A DNA stretch of 64,000 nucleotides from Chloroflexota bacterium. GTDB taxonomy: Bacteria > Chloroflexota > Anaerolineae > UBA2200. The translations under genes and the position numbers were made by a program. The notes under the pieces are model-generated. The model was not told where the DNA came from. It saw only the letters and a list, made by a program, of their open reading frames with translations, and did not search any database. Where the stretch lies: NCBI GenBank assembly GCA_014360755.1, contig JACIWX010000002.1:205988-269987 (forward strand), in the 5' to 3' direction. Positions 1-7,998 of the stretch are shown here, piece by piece (positions within the stretch are counted from its first letter, which is position 1; each line of letters begins with the position of its first letter).

Positions 1-52
1 GAGCAGGGGACTCATAAGCCCTGGGTCACTAGTTCAAGTCTAGTCGCCGCCA
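1..52 (+). tRNA. tRNA-Met (CAU), 3' part only
   Basis: This is the 3' portion of a tRNA whose 5' half lies left of the window. The anticodon loop CTCATAA puts anticodon CAT at 13-15. The T arm is a perfect 5-bp stem (28-32 with 40-44) around loop TTCAAGT. The acceptor strand CGCCGCC with discriminator A ends at 52, and CCA is not encoded. The lowest pair of the anticodon stem, as I align it, is an A-G mismatch. A CAU anticodon could also be tRNA-Ile2 or initiator; the missing 5' half prevents a decision. Confidence 0.85.
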
Positions 53-80
53 TATTCCATTTCCAGTAGTTTTCAGCAAA

Positions 81-121
81 GCGCCTTCTTACTACAGGAG
101 TAAGAAGGCGCTTTTACTTTT
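81..121 (+). terminator. Rho-independent terminator after the tRNA
   Basis: A perfect 13-bp stem (81-93 with 99-111) with a 5-nt loop is followed by TTTTACTTTT. It lies 28 bases after the tRNA. It also lies just past the 3' end of the leftward amidase gene, but on that strand the T tract is weak. Confidence 0.9.
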
Positions 122-140
122 CGCAGGCAAGGACCTAAAG

Positions 141-1013
141 TTAGCGGGCCAGGTTCCTGGGAAGCGCAACTTTGGCAGTAACCAGGGCATTCACAACCTG
201 GCTAATCCCGCCATTGCCGGCAATGCTCAGAAGGCGATACGCTTCATCGAAACCGACCTGGTAAGTGCGACGGATAAATTCTACCATATCCGCAGCAGCA
301 ATGCTCAGTGCTTCCTGAAGTGTAGGAGCACTGGCAATAGTAATCCAATTCTCTTGGGTTTCGACACGCGGTCGCAGCAGAGGCTCAGGGGACACGTGCA
401 CACGGAGTTTAACCCTACCAGATGTTTCTACCCCTTGACCGCATAATTCTCCATCGCCCTGGGCAGCGTGTAGATCACCAACAGCGAGGAGGCCACCAGG
501 AACAAATACAGGTAGACAGACAGTAGCCCCCTCTTGTATCTCACGTGTATCGAGATTCCCCCCATGATCACCCGGCACCGAAGTGGGGACAGGCTTTCTC
601 GGTGCGGTGCCAATTGCCCCAATCAAGGGTTTCAGTGGGATTGAAAATCGTCCTAGTCGAATGGTTCTGCGTTGGATATCAATAGGGACAACATAGGTTG
701 TCTCTTCCGTTACCTGCGTGCCAAGGATTCCCAACCCTGGTTTCAAGGGCATAAAACCTCGATCCGAGGGTTCAATGGCGAGCACCTCGATGCGCAGTGA
801 GTTTCCTGGCATGGCGCCATCCACCGCGATAGGGCCAGTGCAGGGCATCAATCGTGTCGTGTCCATTTGTGAACGGCGGTCCTTTGTGCTCTTGATCTGC
901 CCATCATAGCAATCACGGCACTCAACCCAAAACTCTTCCCCGTCTTGCACCATTTCGACCGGATCACAGGCGCCAAAAACACGGATCACTTGGTCAGAAG
1001 GAATTATTTTCAT
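141..1013 (-). CDS. Acetamidase/formamidase family amidohydrolase
   Basis: The 290-residue protein matches the FmdA/AmdA family, which hydrolyses formamide, acetamide or similar short amides to ammonia and the acid. Family landmarks visible are the N-terminal substrate-funnel region with DTTRLMPCTGPI near residue 55, GDHGGNLD in the middle and VGDLHAAQGDGE after it, the last matching the conserved metal/active-site segment. Length fits the family (about 300). Its start overlaps the stop of the livM-type gene by 4 bases, so it is the last cistron of the transporter operon. The pairing suggests that the transporter imports an amide or urea-like compound whose nitrogen is released here; substrate is inferred. 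Confidence 0.9.
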   Translation of the reverse strand: MKIIPSDQVIRVFGACDPVEMVQDGEEFWVECRDCYDGQIKSTKDRRSQMDTTRLMPCTGPIAVDGAMPGNSLRIEVLAIEPSDRGFMPLKPGLGILGTQVTEETTYVVPIDIQRRTIRLGRFSIPLKPLIGAIGTAPRKPVPTSVPGDHGGNLDTREIQEGATVCLPVFVPGGLLAVGDLHAAQGDGELCGQGVETSGRVKLRVHVSPEPLLRPRVETQENWITIASAPTLQEALSIAAADMVEFIRRTYQVGFDEAYRLLSIAGNGGISQVVNALVTAKVALPRNLAR

Positions 1014-1996
1014 TCTACTTTATTCCTTACCTGGAGGGTAGCCAACATCTGTTTTCCTTTAGATACCCAGCGTGTATAGCTTACCGAATCCGTAAGATTA
1101 CGCGCCAATGCCAGCAAGCCACCCGGGGTAAAGCGCAGCATGAGCAGAACGACCAAGCCAAAAATGGACATATAGTAACGACCATAGACCCGCAGATACT
1201 CCGCGAGAAACTCCACACATACGGCGCCTATCACGGGGCCAATGAAAGTTCCCAGACCACCCATGATCGCCATTGCCAGTACAAAGGACATTGCAGTCTG
1301 AGTAGCCCAATCGGGAGTGACAATGCCAAGATAATGGGCTAAAAACGCTCCAGCCAGACTAGCCATGGCCGATGTCAGTGAAAACGCAAATAATTTGTAT
1401 CGTGCCAACGGCACACCCGCTACACTCGCTGCTGTTTGGTCTTCCCGAATTGCTTGGAGTGTAAAACCAATGGGGGAGTTAATAATGCGATACAAAACGA
1501 CAAGCCCTCCGATAGCCAATACAAGCACGGTATAATAGTACGGTGTTTTGGAAACGCCAGGGTAGAGGCGCACGCTGAGCAGACCCAGAGAGCCTCGCGT
1601 GATCTTGTATTCTAGATTTAAGACGGTGCGAAATGCTTCTGCAAAAGCCAGTGTCGCTAGAGAGTGGTATACACCTCTCATCCTCAAGCAAAGTATCCCC
1701 AATGCATAACCGACAATTGCTCCAACACACATGCCAATCAACATGCCCAATGCCGGGTGAATGCCAAACCTAGTTGCTACAAGGGTGGAAGCATACCCGC
1801 CCATCGTGGAAAAACTCACATGAGCAAAGGACATTTGCCCCGCATAGCCCACGAGTAAATTCCAACTAGAAACGACGATCACATAATAGAGACTCAAAAT
1901 GGCAACATGAGTCCAGTAGACCCCCGCCCAGAAAGGCAAGGAGAGGACTAGGATGGACAATAGTAACCCGATAATGATCTTTGCTCTCGGCTTCAA
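1010..1996 (-). CDS. livM: Branched-chain amino acid/amide ABC transporter permease, LivM type
   Basis: A 328-residue polytopic membrane protein with the LivM signature SWNLLVGYAGQMSFAHVSF near residues 44-62 and the cytoplasmic coupling segment IREDQTAASVAGVP around 182. It would form the translocation pore together with the LivH-type partner. The start is TTG at 1996, overlapping the preceding stop as TTGA, which indicates translational coupling. The same permease family serves amino acid, urea and amide transporters, so the neighbouring amidase matters for guessing the substrate. Confidence 0.93.
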   Translation of the reverse strand: MKPRAKIIIGLLLSILVLSLPFWAGVYWTHVAILSLYYVIVVSSWNLLVGYAGQMSFAHVSFSTMGGYASTLVATRFGIHPALGMLIGMCVGAIVGYALGILCLRMRGVYHSLATLAFAEAFRTVLNLEYKITRGSLGLLSVRLYPGVSKTPYYYTVLVLAIGGLVVLYRIINSPIGFTLQAIREDQTAASVAGVPLARYKLFAFSLTSAMASLAGAFLAHYLGIVTPDWATQTAMSFVLAMAIMGGLGTFIGPVIGAVCVEFLAEYLRVYGRYYMSIFGLVVLLMLRFTPGGLLALARNLTDSVSYTRWVSKGKQMLATLQVRNKVE

Positions 1997-2880
1997 AATT
2001 CTTGACCTCCGAACAAGCCTGTGGGTTTGATCAGCAACACCAACACAATAACGAGGAAGCCATACACATCGCGGTAGCCTGGGGAGAGGAACAGCACCCC
2101 GAGACTCTCAAGCACCCCTAGCAAAAGGGCACCAATGATAGCCCCTTTGATTGAACCCATGCCGCCCAACACCAGAATCGCATTGGCTTTAGAGGCTGCT
2201 AAGGATCCGGAGGCTGGATAAACCAGAAAGGTAGGCGCGAGAAGCGCTCCAGCCGCGGCAGCCATGGCTGTGCCAATGCCAAAAGCCACTGGGTTCATGC
2301 GGTTGACGTCAATCCCGCAGATAGCAGCTGCATCGCGATCTTGTGCGATAGCCCGCAATGCGATACCCAAGCGCGTTTTGCTCAATAACAGCAAGAGCAA
2401 TGCCATCAACAGGATAGCAACCAGCGAAGCAATCACGCGGGTAGCGCCTACGGAGACAATGCCTAGATTCACCGATCCCTCAGCCAAAGGCGCCGATGCT
2501 TTTTGATAGGGACCAAATATCGGAATCACAACATTCATCAGGAAGACCGAGAGCGAAAAAGTCATCAGCAAGGCATAATCGCTGGGCCGTTCCAACCTGC
2601 CAGAATAGAAGGGGGTGAGCAGAGCACGTTCCACAAACAAGCCGATAAAGAACACAGTAACAATCGCGCCCAAAATGCCGGCTACTGGTCCTAGCCCGAG
2701 TTTGATGGAGCAAATATAGGCAGCATACCCACCCAGCATATAGAATTCGCCATGGGCAAAATTGACAATCTTCATGACTCCTAGGATAAGTGTAAGCCCG
2801 AGCGCCATCAGCCCATAAATGTTGCCGATGATCAGACCGTTAATTACGTATGAAAGAAACAATTCCAGACTTTTCGGCAT
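1993..2880 (-). CDS. livH: Branched-chain amino acid/amide ABC transporter permease, LivH type
   Basis: A 295-residue permease with the LivH N-terminal pattern GLMALGLTLILGVMKIVNFA and the coupling-loop segment AIAQDRDAAAICGID around residue 176. Hydrophobic segments run along the whole length (about eight). The start is ATG at 2880 with AAGGGAG upstream. It follows the binding-protein gene across a 75-base gap that holds a strong hairpin, and overlaps the LivM-type gene by 4 bases. Confidence 0.93.
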   Translation of the reverse strand: MPKSLELFLSYVINGLIIGNIYGLMALGLTLILGVMKIVNFAHGEFYMLGGYAAYICSIKLGLGPVAGILGAIVTVFFIGLFVERALLTPFYSGRLERPSDYALLMTFSLSVFLMNVVIPIFGPYQKASAPLAEGSVNLGIVSVGATRVIASLVAILLMALLLLLLSKTRLGIALRAIAQDRDAAAICGIDVNRMNPVAFGIGTAMAAAAGALLAPTFLVYPASGSLAASKANAILVLGGMGSIKGAIIGALLLGVLESLGVLFLSPGYRDVYGFLVIVLVLLIKPTGLFGGQEF

Positions 2881-2902
2881 GCATACTCCCTTTTGCTAAT
2901 TC

Positions 2903-2936
2903 TTGTTGCCCCTGCCATTTCCGGCAGGGGCAACAA
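2903..2936 (-). other. Intra-operon hairpin after the binding-protein gene
   Basis: A perfect 14-bp GC-rich stem (2903-2916 with 2923-2936) with a 6-nt loop lies between the binding-protein stop and the LivH-type start. No T run follows on the minus strand. Such hairpins behind binding-protein genes commonly protect upstream mRNA and lower downstream expression; that role is inferred here. Confidence 0.6.
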
Positions 2937-2955
2937 ATTGATCGCACAACATCTC

Positions 2956-4203
2956 TTACTTGGGTGGTTTCTGTAGGTCGGCTGTCTTCAGGTTCACAGG
3001 GAAGACAATCTCACATTTATCAGGCGTCTGACCGACTTCTGTGTACTGCAGGAACAGCAACGGCACATCAGCCTGATGGTAATACACACCCGGTTCTGTG
3101 GGGAACGACATGATGCCCCGCGTGCCTTTGACCTTTACCTTCTCTAGGGCTTCGATCAGTTTATCTGTGTCGGTTGAGCCAGCCAGTTTAATGGCTTCTT
3201 CCAGCACGAGTATCGCATCATAAGCCTGTAACCCCGAATACGTTGGTGGGCGCCCATAGGTCTTGGTATACTTGTCAATGAAAGGTTGGGTCAGGTCAGT
3301 ATACTGTGCCTTTGGGTGGATGGCTGTCTCCCAAACGACATACTGCGCAGCAGACCCAGCCGTTTCCCACAGCTCAGGATACCCCATATCCGCGACACCA
3401 GAGAACAAAGCGCAGTTCGCTGTCGGTGCGAGCCCCAATTCTTTGGCTTGCTTGATAATCAGGTAGGCACCAACACCGGTCACGTTCACAACCAGGATGT
3501 CTGGGTTGAATTCCTGAGCTTGCAGCAAGAAGGGCACAAAGTCTTTCGTCGTCCTGTCAACCACCAGGCTCTCGTACGTGATGCCGAGGTTTTCCAATGC
3601 TTTTCCTAAGAGCTGGATCCCCTCTACACCAAAGTCAGTATCCTCGGCGAGGAGGAAGGGCCGTTTAAAGCCACTGGCTTGAATAAACTCAGCTATTTTC
3701 GCGTTGAACAAGGTATTGCTGGCTGGTATGGCAAAGACCTCCCGATAGCCTCTTGTTCTGATCTTGTCCGACCAAGCCTCAACATCAATCAGGATCACAT
3801 GGCTACGATGGGCTACCTCCATTTCAGCCAGCAGTGCTGAGCTATGTCCCTCGCCAACCACAGCGATGACCTTGTCTTTATTGATGAGCTTCTCCATCGC
3901 AGCGGTGCCTTTTTCTGGTGTGCCGGCCGAGTCTTCAAAGACCAGCTCCAAAGGCCTTCCGAGCAAGCCACCAGCCGCGTTGATTTCATCAATGCGCAGC
4001 TTGAAAGCATTCATCATTTCCGTGCCAAGCGCTGGTGTGCCAGGAGGTGAAAGCGGGCCAATGCCACCAATTTTGATTGGTTCTTTTGCCGCTGGCGCTT
4101 CTGCAGGCTTCGTAGGCACGGGACCTGCTGGAGCGCAACCCGCTACTATGCCCAGTACTAGGGCTAGTGTTACCAGTACAGGGAACCATCTTCTGATTTT
4201 CAT
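2956..4203 (-). CDS. Periplasmic-binding-type lipoprotein of the Liv/amide ABC transporter
   Basis: A 415-residue type I periplasmic binding protein of the LivK/AmiC/urea-binding group. Residues 1-22 form a lipoprotein signal ending in lipobox VAGC, so Cys22 is the likely lipid anchor. After a Pro/Ala linker the mature domain begins with IKIGGIGPLSPPG, and VVGEGHSSALLA near residue 115 matches the ligand-binding loop of the family. RBS AGGAGGAG precedes ATG 4203. It lies after the two ATPase genes, an unusual order. A 180-base gap upstream contains a small CCCAGTG/CACTGGG hairpin (4316-4332) but no T tract. Confidence 0.9.
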   Translation of the reverse strand: MKIRRWFPVLVTLALVLGIVAGCAPAGPVPTKPAEAPAAKEPIKIGGIGPLSPPGTPALGTEMMNAFKLRIDEINAAGGLLGRPLELVFEDSAGTPEKGTAAMEKLINKDKVIAVVGEGHSSALLAEMEVAHRSHVILIDVEAWSDKIRTRGYREVFAIPASNTLFNAKIAEFIQASGFKRPFLLAEDTDFGVEGIQLLGKALENLGITYESLVVDRTTKDFVPFLLQAQEFNPDILVVNVTGVGAYLIIKQAKELGLAPTANCALFSGVADMGYPELWETAGSAAQYVVWETAIHPKAQYTDLTQPFIDKYTKTYGRPPTYSGLQAYDAILVLEEAIKLAGSTDTDKLIEALEKVKVKGTRGIMSFPTEPGVYYHQADVPLLFLQYTEVGQTPDKCEIVFPVNLKTADLQKPPK

Positions 4204-4383
4204 GGGATCTCCTCCTTGTTGAGTGAATTGAACTGCGCTGAACTTGCGGTCACGGCCAGTTATTGTGTTTTGGTATTACCCTGTCCCCCTTTTCCCTCCT
4301 AGCCGCGAATTTTTCCCCAGTGAACCACTGGGCCTGCTTTGTGAAAGATGCAGGAGTATTATTGCGTCTATGAATGCTTTCCC

Positions 4384-5088
4384 TCACATGCCGAGATAGG
4401 CAGCGCGAACTTTCTCATTGTTCAGAAGTTCGGCAGCGCTACCCGCGAGCGCAACATGGCCCGTCTCTAATACGGCGGCGCGTGTTGCGATCTCCAATGC
4501 GCGTTGCGCATTCTGCTCCACAAGGAGTATAGTAGTGCCCGCAGCGTTCAGTTCCACGATGATGCGGAAAACTTCATCTACTACTTTCGGCGCCAGGCCC
4601 ATGGATGGTTCATCCATAAGCAATAATGAAGGCTTGCTAATCAAGGCACGCGCGATCGCGAGCATTTGTTGCTCGCCACCGCTTAGCGAGCCGGCAAGCT
4701 GAGATTGTCGTTCAGCAAGGCGTGGAAACCGCTCAAATAACTCCGCCATCCTCTCTTGCCGTACTTTGGCGTCTTTGATTAAGTAAGCCCCTGCTACCAA
4801 ATTTTCGCGTACGGTTAGCTCTGGGAAAATTCGGCGACCTTCGAATACCATTGAAATGCCACGTCTCACGATATCCACTGGGTTGCGATTTTCAATACGC
4901 TGGCCTAAGAACTCAATGGCCCCCTGGCTGATCTTTAATAGGCCGACAATGCTACGTAATGTCGAACTCTTGCCTGCGCCATTCGCTCCCAAAAGGGCAA
5001 AGATCTCGCCCTTTTTGACTTCCAGCGATACATCATTTAAAGCACGCACATCCCCATAAGAAGCAGTCACATGGCTAAGCACGAGCAT
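4384..5088 (-). CDS. livF: Liv-type ABC transporter ATP-binding protein LivF
   Basis: ATPase of 234 residues. Walker A is GANGAGKSS, the signature is LSGGEQQML and Walker B is LLLMDEPSMGLAP, the LivF form. The open frame extends to 5172, but ATG 5088 is chosen because GGGGGA sits eight bases upstream and the protein then begins MLVLSHVTASYG as in relatives. This start overlaps the end of livG by 14 bases. The product would work as a heterodimer with LivG on the LivHM permease. Confidence 0.93.
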   Translation of the reverse strand: MLVLSHVTASYGDVRALNDVSLEVKKGEIFALLGANGAGKSSTLRSIVGLLKISQGAIEFLGQRIENRNPVDIVRRGISMVFEGRRIFPELTVRENLVAGAYLIKDAKVRQERMAELFERFPRLAERQSQLAGSLSGGEQQMLAIARALISKPSLLLMDEPSMGLAPKVVDEVFRIIVELNAAGTTILLVEQNAQRALEIATRAAVLETGHVALAGSAAELLNNEKVRAAYLGM

Positions 5089-5848
5089 TTCTTTTTTCCC
5101 CCAAGTAGGCTGAGATAACGCGCTCATCACTGCATACTTCCATTGGGGTTCCTTCAGCAATAACCTGGCCAAAATTCATGACAGTAACTACATCAGAAAT
5201 CCCCATCACGATGCGCATATTGTGCTCCACCAGCAATATGGCGAGCCCACGTTGTCGCAGGGACTGGATAAGTTCGAGCATAGTTTCAGACTCGGTGGGA
5301 TTCATGCCTGTAGTGGGCTCATCCAAAAGAAGCACCTTTACAGGGCAAGCAAGCGCCCGTGCGAGTTCCACCCGTTTTTGTTCGCCATAGGGTAGATTCT
5401 TGGGCAAGGAATTGGCGCGGTGGGTCAAACCAACGATTTCGAGTACCTGATCCGCTTCTTCATATACACTGCGTAACAGAGCACTGTTGGGTCCCGAACG
5501 TACGATCGACTGTAAAATGCCATGGCGCTTTGCAGCGTTCACGGCTACCGCCACATTAGCGCGTACGGAAATGTTTTTGAAAAGGCGCACATTTTGAAAC
5601 GTGCGACCAATGCCCTTTTCTGTAATGCGGTGCGGAGGTAGTCCTACTAGATTCTCGCCGTTTAGCAGCACTTCACCGGCGTCAGGCTTGATGAGATTGC
5701 AGATAAGATTAAAGACAGTGCTCTTCCCAGCGCCATTTGGGCCTATCAGGGCATGTATCTCGCCGGGTTTTACTACACAGTTAAAATCTAGTACCGCTTG
5801 TAAACCGCCAAATGATTTCGATAGCCGCTTGATCTCCAAAATAGCCAA
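5075..5848 (-). CDS. livG: Liv-type ABC transporter ATP-binding protein LivG
   Basis: ATPase of 257 residues with Walker A GPNGAGKST, a LivG-typical Q-loop region GRTFQNVRLF, and Walker B VLLLDEPTTGMNP followed by LVEHNM. The start is TTG 5848, with AGGAG ten bases upstream. It is the first gene of the leftward six-gene transporter/amidase operon. The operon has a strong promoter at 6165-6193, giving a leader of about 310 nt. Confidence 0.93.
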   Translation of the reverse strand: MAILEIKRLSKSFGGLQAVLDFNCVVKPGEIHALIGPNGAGKSTVFNLICNLIKPDAGEVLLNGENLVGLPPHRITEKGIGRTFQNVRLFKNISVRANVAVAVNAAKRHGILQSIVRSGPNSALLRSVYEEADQVLEIVGLTHRANSLPKNLPYGEQKRVELARALACPVKVLLLDEPTTGMNPTESETMLELIQSLRQRGLAILLVEHNMRIVMGISDVVTVMNFGQVIAEGTPMEVCSDERVISAYLGEKRNARA

Positions 5849-6158
5849 GAATAATCATCTCCTGTAAGAAAGATCGGCATTGGAACAGATTAGGGGATGA
5901 GACAGCATCAAACAGCAACAGCTGGGCAGGGTCTGATCGCTTGAGCAGCTCGATACAAACAAAGATGTTACAGCTGTTTCAGAGGTACAATAAACAGTGG
6001 ACCACGATGTCCACCTAGGTTTGGAACGCAATAAGATAGCCACACTGCTTGTCCTGATTATAGGCACTGCGTTCTCTTCTTACTGAAATGTCAATCAGAA
6101 TGGGGAAAATCGACCAGCACTCAATAATGAGATGCAGATTAATTCCAGCGCCAACCGG
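5849..6158 (-). other. Long untranslated leader of the transporter operon
   Basis: About 310 nt separate the predicted transcription start (near 6158) from the livG start. A 70-codon open frame here (5855-6067) has no recognisable content and is not annotated. I could not match the sequence to a riboswitch class by eye, including the guanidine types that would make sense for an amide/urea transporter. The length still suggests leader regulation. Confidence 0.4.
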
Positions 6159-6160
6159 CG

Positions 6161-6169
6161 TGTTATAAT
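6161..6169 (+). promoter_or_regulatory. Extended -10 promoter, rightward (tpiA side)
   Basis: TGT followed by TATAAT is an extended -10 element; no good -35 is visible. It is about 207 bases before tpiA. It overlaps the -10 of the leftward promoter on the other strand almost completely. Confidence 0.5.
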
Positions 6170-6193
6170 AGATGAGATTTCAAATTTTGTCAA
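6165..6193 (-). promoter_or_regulatory. Sigma70-type promoter of the transporter/amidase operon
   Basis: On the minus strand TTGACA (6193-6188), a 17-base spacer and TATTAT (6170-6165) make a near-consensus promoter. Its -10 overlaps the rightward extended -10, so the two promoters probably compete. Confidence 0.75.
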
Positions 6194-6296
6194 ATAATGG
6201 ACAGGTAGTTACACCAAGAATGAATTGACAGGCAAGGCTGATGGCGGTATGATTTGCGGCAGATCATGTACCAAGGCAAGCCCAAAAGCCCATTGC

Positions 6297-6326
6297 TTGA
6301 CTTATAGCACTGGTATCTGGTATCAA
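6297..6326 (+). promoter_or_regulatory. Possible second tpiA promoter
   Basis: TTGACT (6297-6302), an 18-base spacer and TATCAA (6321-6326) lie 50 bases before the tpiA start. Moderate match only. Confidence 0.4.
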
Positions 6327-6375
6327 CAGGCGGTCTCCCACTGTTGTTTGCCGAAAACTGAACTCAGGAGGAACA

Positions 6376-7164
6376 ATGCGCACACCGATTATTGCCGGAA
6401 ATTGGAAGATGCACAAGACGATTGCAGAAGCCATTGCTCTGGTCAGAGAAATGCGCCGAGAACTCAACGAGATCGAAGGCGTGGAAAAGGTGCTTTGCCC
6501 ACCCTTCACTGCGTTGGCTGCGGTGGCGGAACTCATCCGTACAACGCAGATTAAACTTGGCGCTCAGGATATGCACTGGGAGGACCAGGGAGCATTTACC
6601 GGCGCTATTTCCCCTCTTATGCTAAAGGAATTGTGCCAATATGTGATCATTGGCCACTCGGAACGCCGCCAGTACTTTGGTGAGACAGATGAAGGGGTCA
6701 ATCGTAAAGTCAAGGCAGCGCTCAAGCATGGGTTGACCCCCATCATCTGCGTTGGTGAAAACCTGGCTCAGAATGAAGCGGGGCAGACAGAAGCGATCGT
6801 CAGCGCACAGGTGCGGGCTGCATTGCAAGGCTTGACTGCTGCACAAGTGAAATCTCTGGTCATTGCTTATGAGCCCATTTGGGCCATTGGCACGGGGAAA
6901 CCAGCGACGGGCAGCGGAGCCAATGCCATTATTGGCCAGGTTGTGCGAGGCACAGTCTCTTCGCTGTTTGGTGAAAGCGCAGCCCAAGCTCTGCGCATCC
7001 AATACGGTGGCAGCGTAAGCCCAGAGAGCATCGCCGAGTTCATGACACAACCCGAGATTGATGGGGCTCTGGTGGGAGGCGCCAGCCTGAGCGCAGCCAA
7101 GTTCGTTGCCATTACCAGGATCGCAGCGCAGAGCAAGCAGCAAGGAGCGAAAAACAGAACATAA
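6376..7164 (+). CDS. tpiA: Triosephosphate isomerase
   Basis: The 262-residue enzyme interconverts dihydroxyacetone phosphate and glyceraldehyde 3-phosphate in glycolysis and gluconeogenesis. Visible catalytic elements are Lys11 in GNWKMH, the His of IIGHSERR near residue 95, the Glu of [11 protein letters not shown] near 167, and the phosphate-binding IQYGGSV and GALVGGASL segments. RBS AGGAGGA precedes ATG 6376. Length is slightly above the usual 250 because of a basic C-terminal tail. The next gene begins at the base after its stop codon. Confidence 0.98.
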   Translation: MRTPIIAGNWKMHKTIAEAIALVREMRRELNEIEGVEKVLCPPFTALAAVAELIRTTQIKLGAQDMHWEDQGAFTGAISPLMLKELCQYVIIGHSERRQYFGETDEGVNRKVKAALKHGLTPIICVGENLAQNEAGQTEAIVSAQVRAALQGLTAAQVKSLVIAYEPIWAIGTGKPATGSGANAIIGQVVRGTVSSLFGESAAQALRIQYGGSVSPESIAEFMTQPEIDGALVGGASLSAAKFVAITRIAAQSKQQGAKNRT

Positions 7165-7917
7165 ATGGCCACCGATTGGACGCCATTGATCTGGTTGGCG
7201 GCACTTATTATCCCTCTGCTAGTGGTCAAACGCTGGCTGAGCCGCCATTTACAGGGTATCGGATTGCTTCTCTCCGGCGATCCAGAAACTGCTACTCTGG
7301 TGCATTATCTCATCTTACTGCCAGGCATTGTCTTGCACGAATTCAGCCATTACCTAGCGGCAAAACTGGTCGGGGTAAAGACAGCGGGCATCTCTCTCAA
7401 ACCACAAGCCAAGCGTGGCGGCAACATACGGTTGGGAGCAGTGAAAGTCAAGAAGGCTGACCCCTTCCGTGAGAGTTGGATTGGCTTGGCTCCACTAATT
7501 AGCGGCAGTGTGGCTATTTTGCTCCTAGCACGCTGGCAGTTTGGTGTTGAGGCTTTGCCAATTTTGCACCCTGATGCAGTAGCAAAAACGTTTATTTCCT
7601 CTCTACAGCGTCCTGATGCCCTGTTATGGCTTTACCTCATCTTCTCCATCAGCAATGCCATGTTGCCCAGCGAATCCGACCGCCAGGCATGGGTCTCTGT
7701 GCTGCTCTTCCTGGGCCTTGCGGCAGCGCTTGTCTATGTCTCGGGTGTAACTGTTCAGATACCTGTCTCCCTCAAGCGCTCGCTTTTGACAGGTGTGACT
7801 TACCTTGCTTTTACCTTTGGCCTTGCCCTGGTGGTTGATCTGCCGGTTGCCTTAGCACTATTCCTGCTGGAAAAACTGGGGGAAGCAGTATTACACAGGC
7901 ACGTAGAGTACCCATAA
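7165..7917 (+). CDS. Membrane HExxH protein, M50/site-2-protease-like
   Basis: A 250-residue polytopic membrane protein of no family I can name precisely. HEFSH at residues 58-62 inside a hydrophobic segment is the zinc-ligand motif of membrane metalloproteases. A later ISNAMLPSESD around residue 163 could supply the third ligand, as N..P...D does in site-2 proteases. There are about five further hydrophobic segments. It is directly adjacent to tpiA with no gap, so it is translated from the same mRNA. A metalloprotease role is an inference from HExxH and topology. Confidence 0.6.
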   Translation: MATDWTPLIWLAALIIPLLVVKRWLSRHLQGIGLLLSGDPETATLVHYLILLPGIVLHEFSHYLAAKLVGVKTAGISLKPQAKRGGNIRLGAVKVKKADPFRESWIGLAPLISGSVAILLLARWQFGVEALPILHPDAVAKTFISSLQRPDALLWLYLIFSISNAMLPSESDRQAWVSVLLFLGLAAALVYVSGVTVQIPVSLKRSLLTGVTYLAFTFGLALVVDLPVALALFLLEKLGEAVLHRHVEYP

Positions 7918-7964
7918 AAACAAAAAATCACCATAGAGCCACGGGGAGTGGTAATGTACCTGCA

Positions 7965-7998
7965 GCGGATATCCACACGGGTATCCGCTTATTTATTC
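7965..7998 (+). terminator. Bidirectional terminator between convergent genes
   Basis: A 7-bp stem GCGGATA/TATCCGC (7965-7971 with 7982-7988) is followed by TTATTTATTC on the plus strand. It lies exactly at the stop codon of the leftward transferase gene. Confidence 0.55.

Noticed and set aside
5855..6067. 70-codon leftward frame in the transporter leader
   Set aside because: Ser/Arg/Cys-rich composition, no RBS, no family resemblance.
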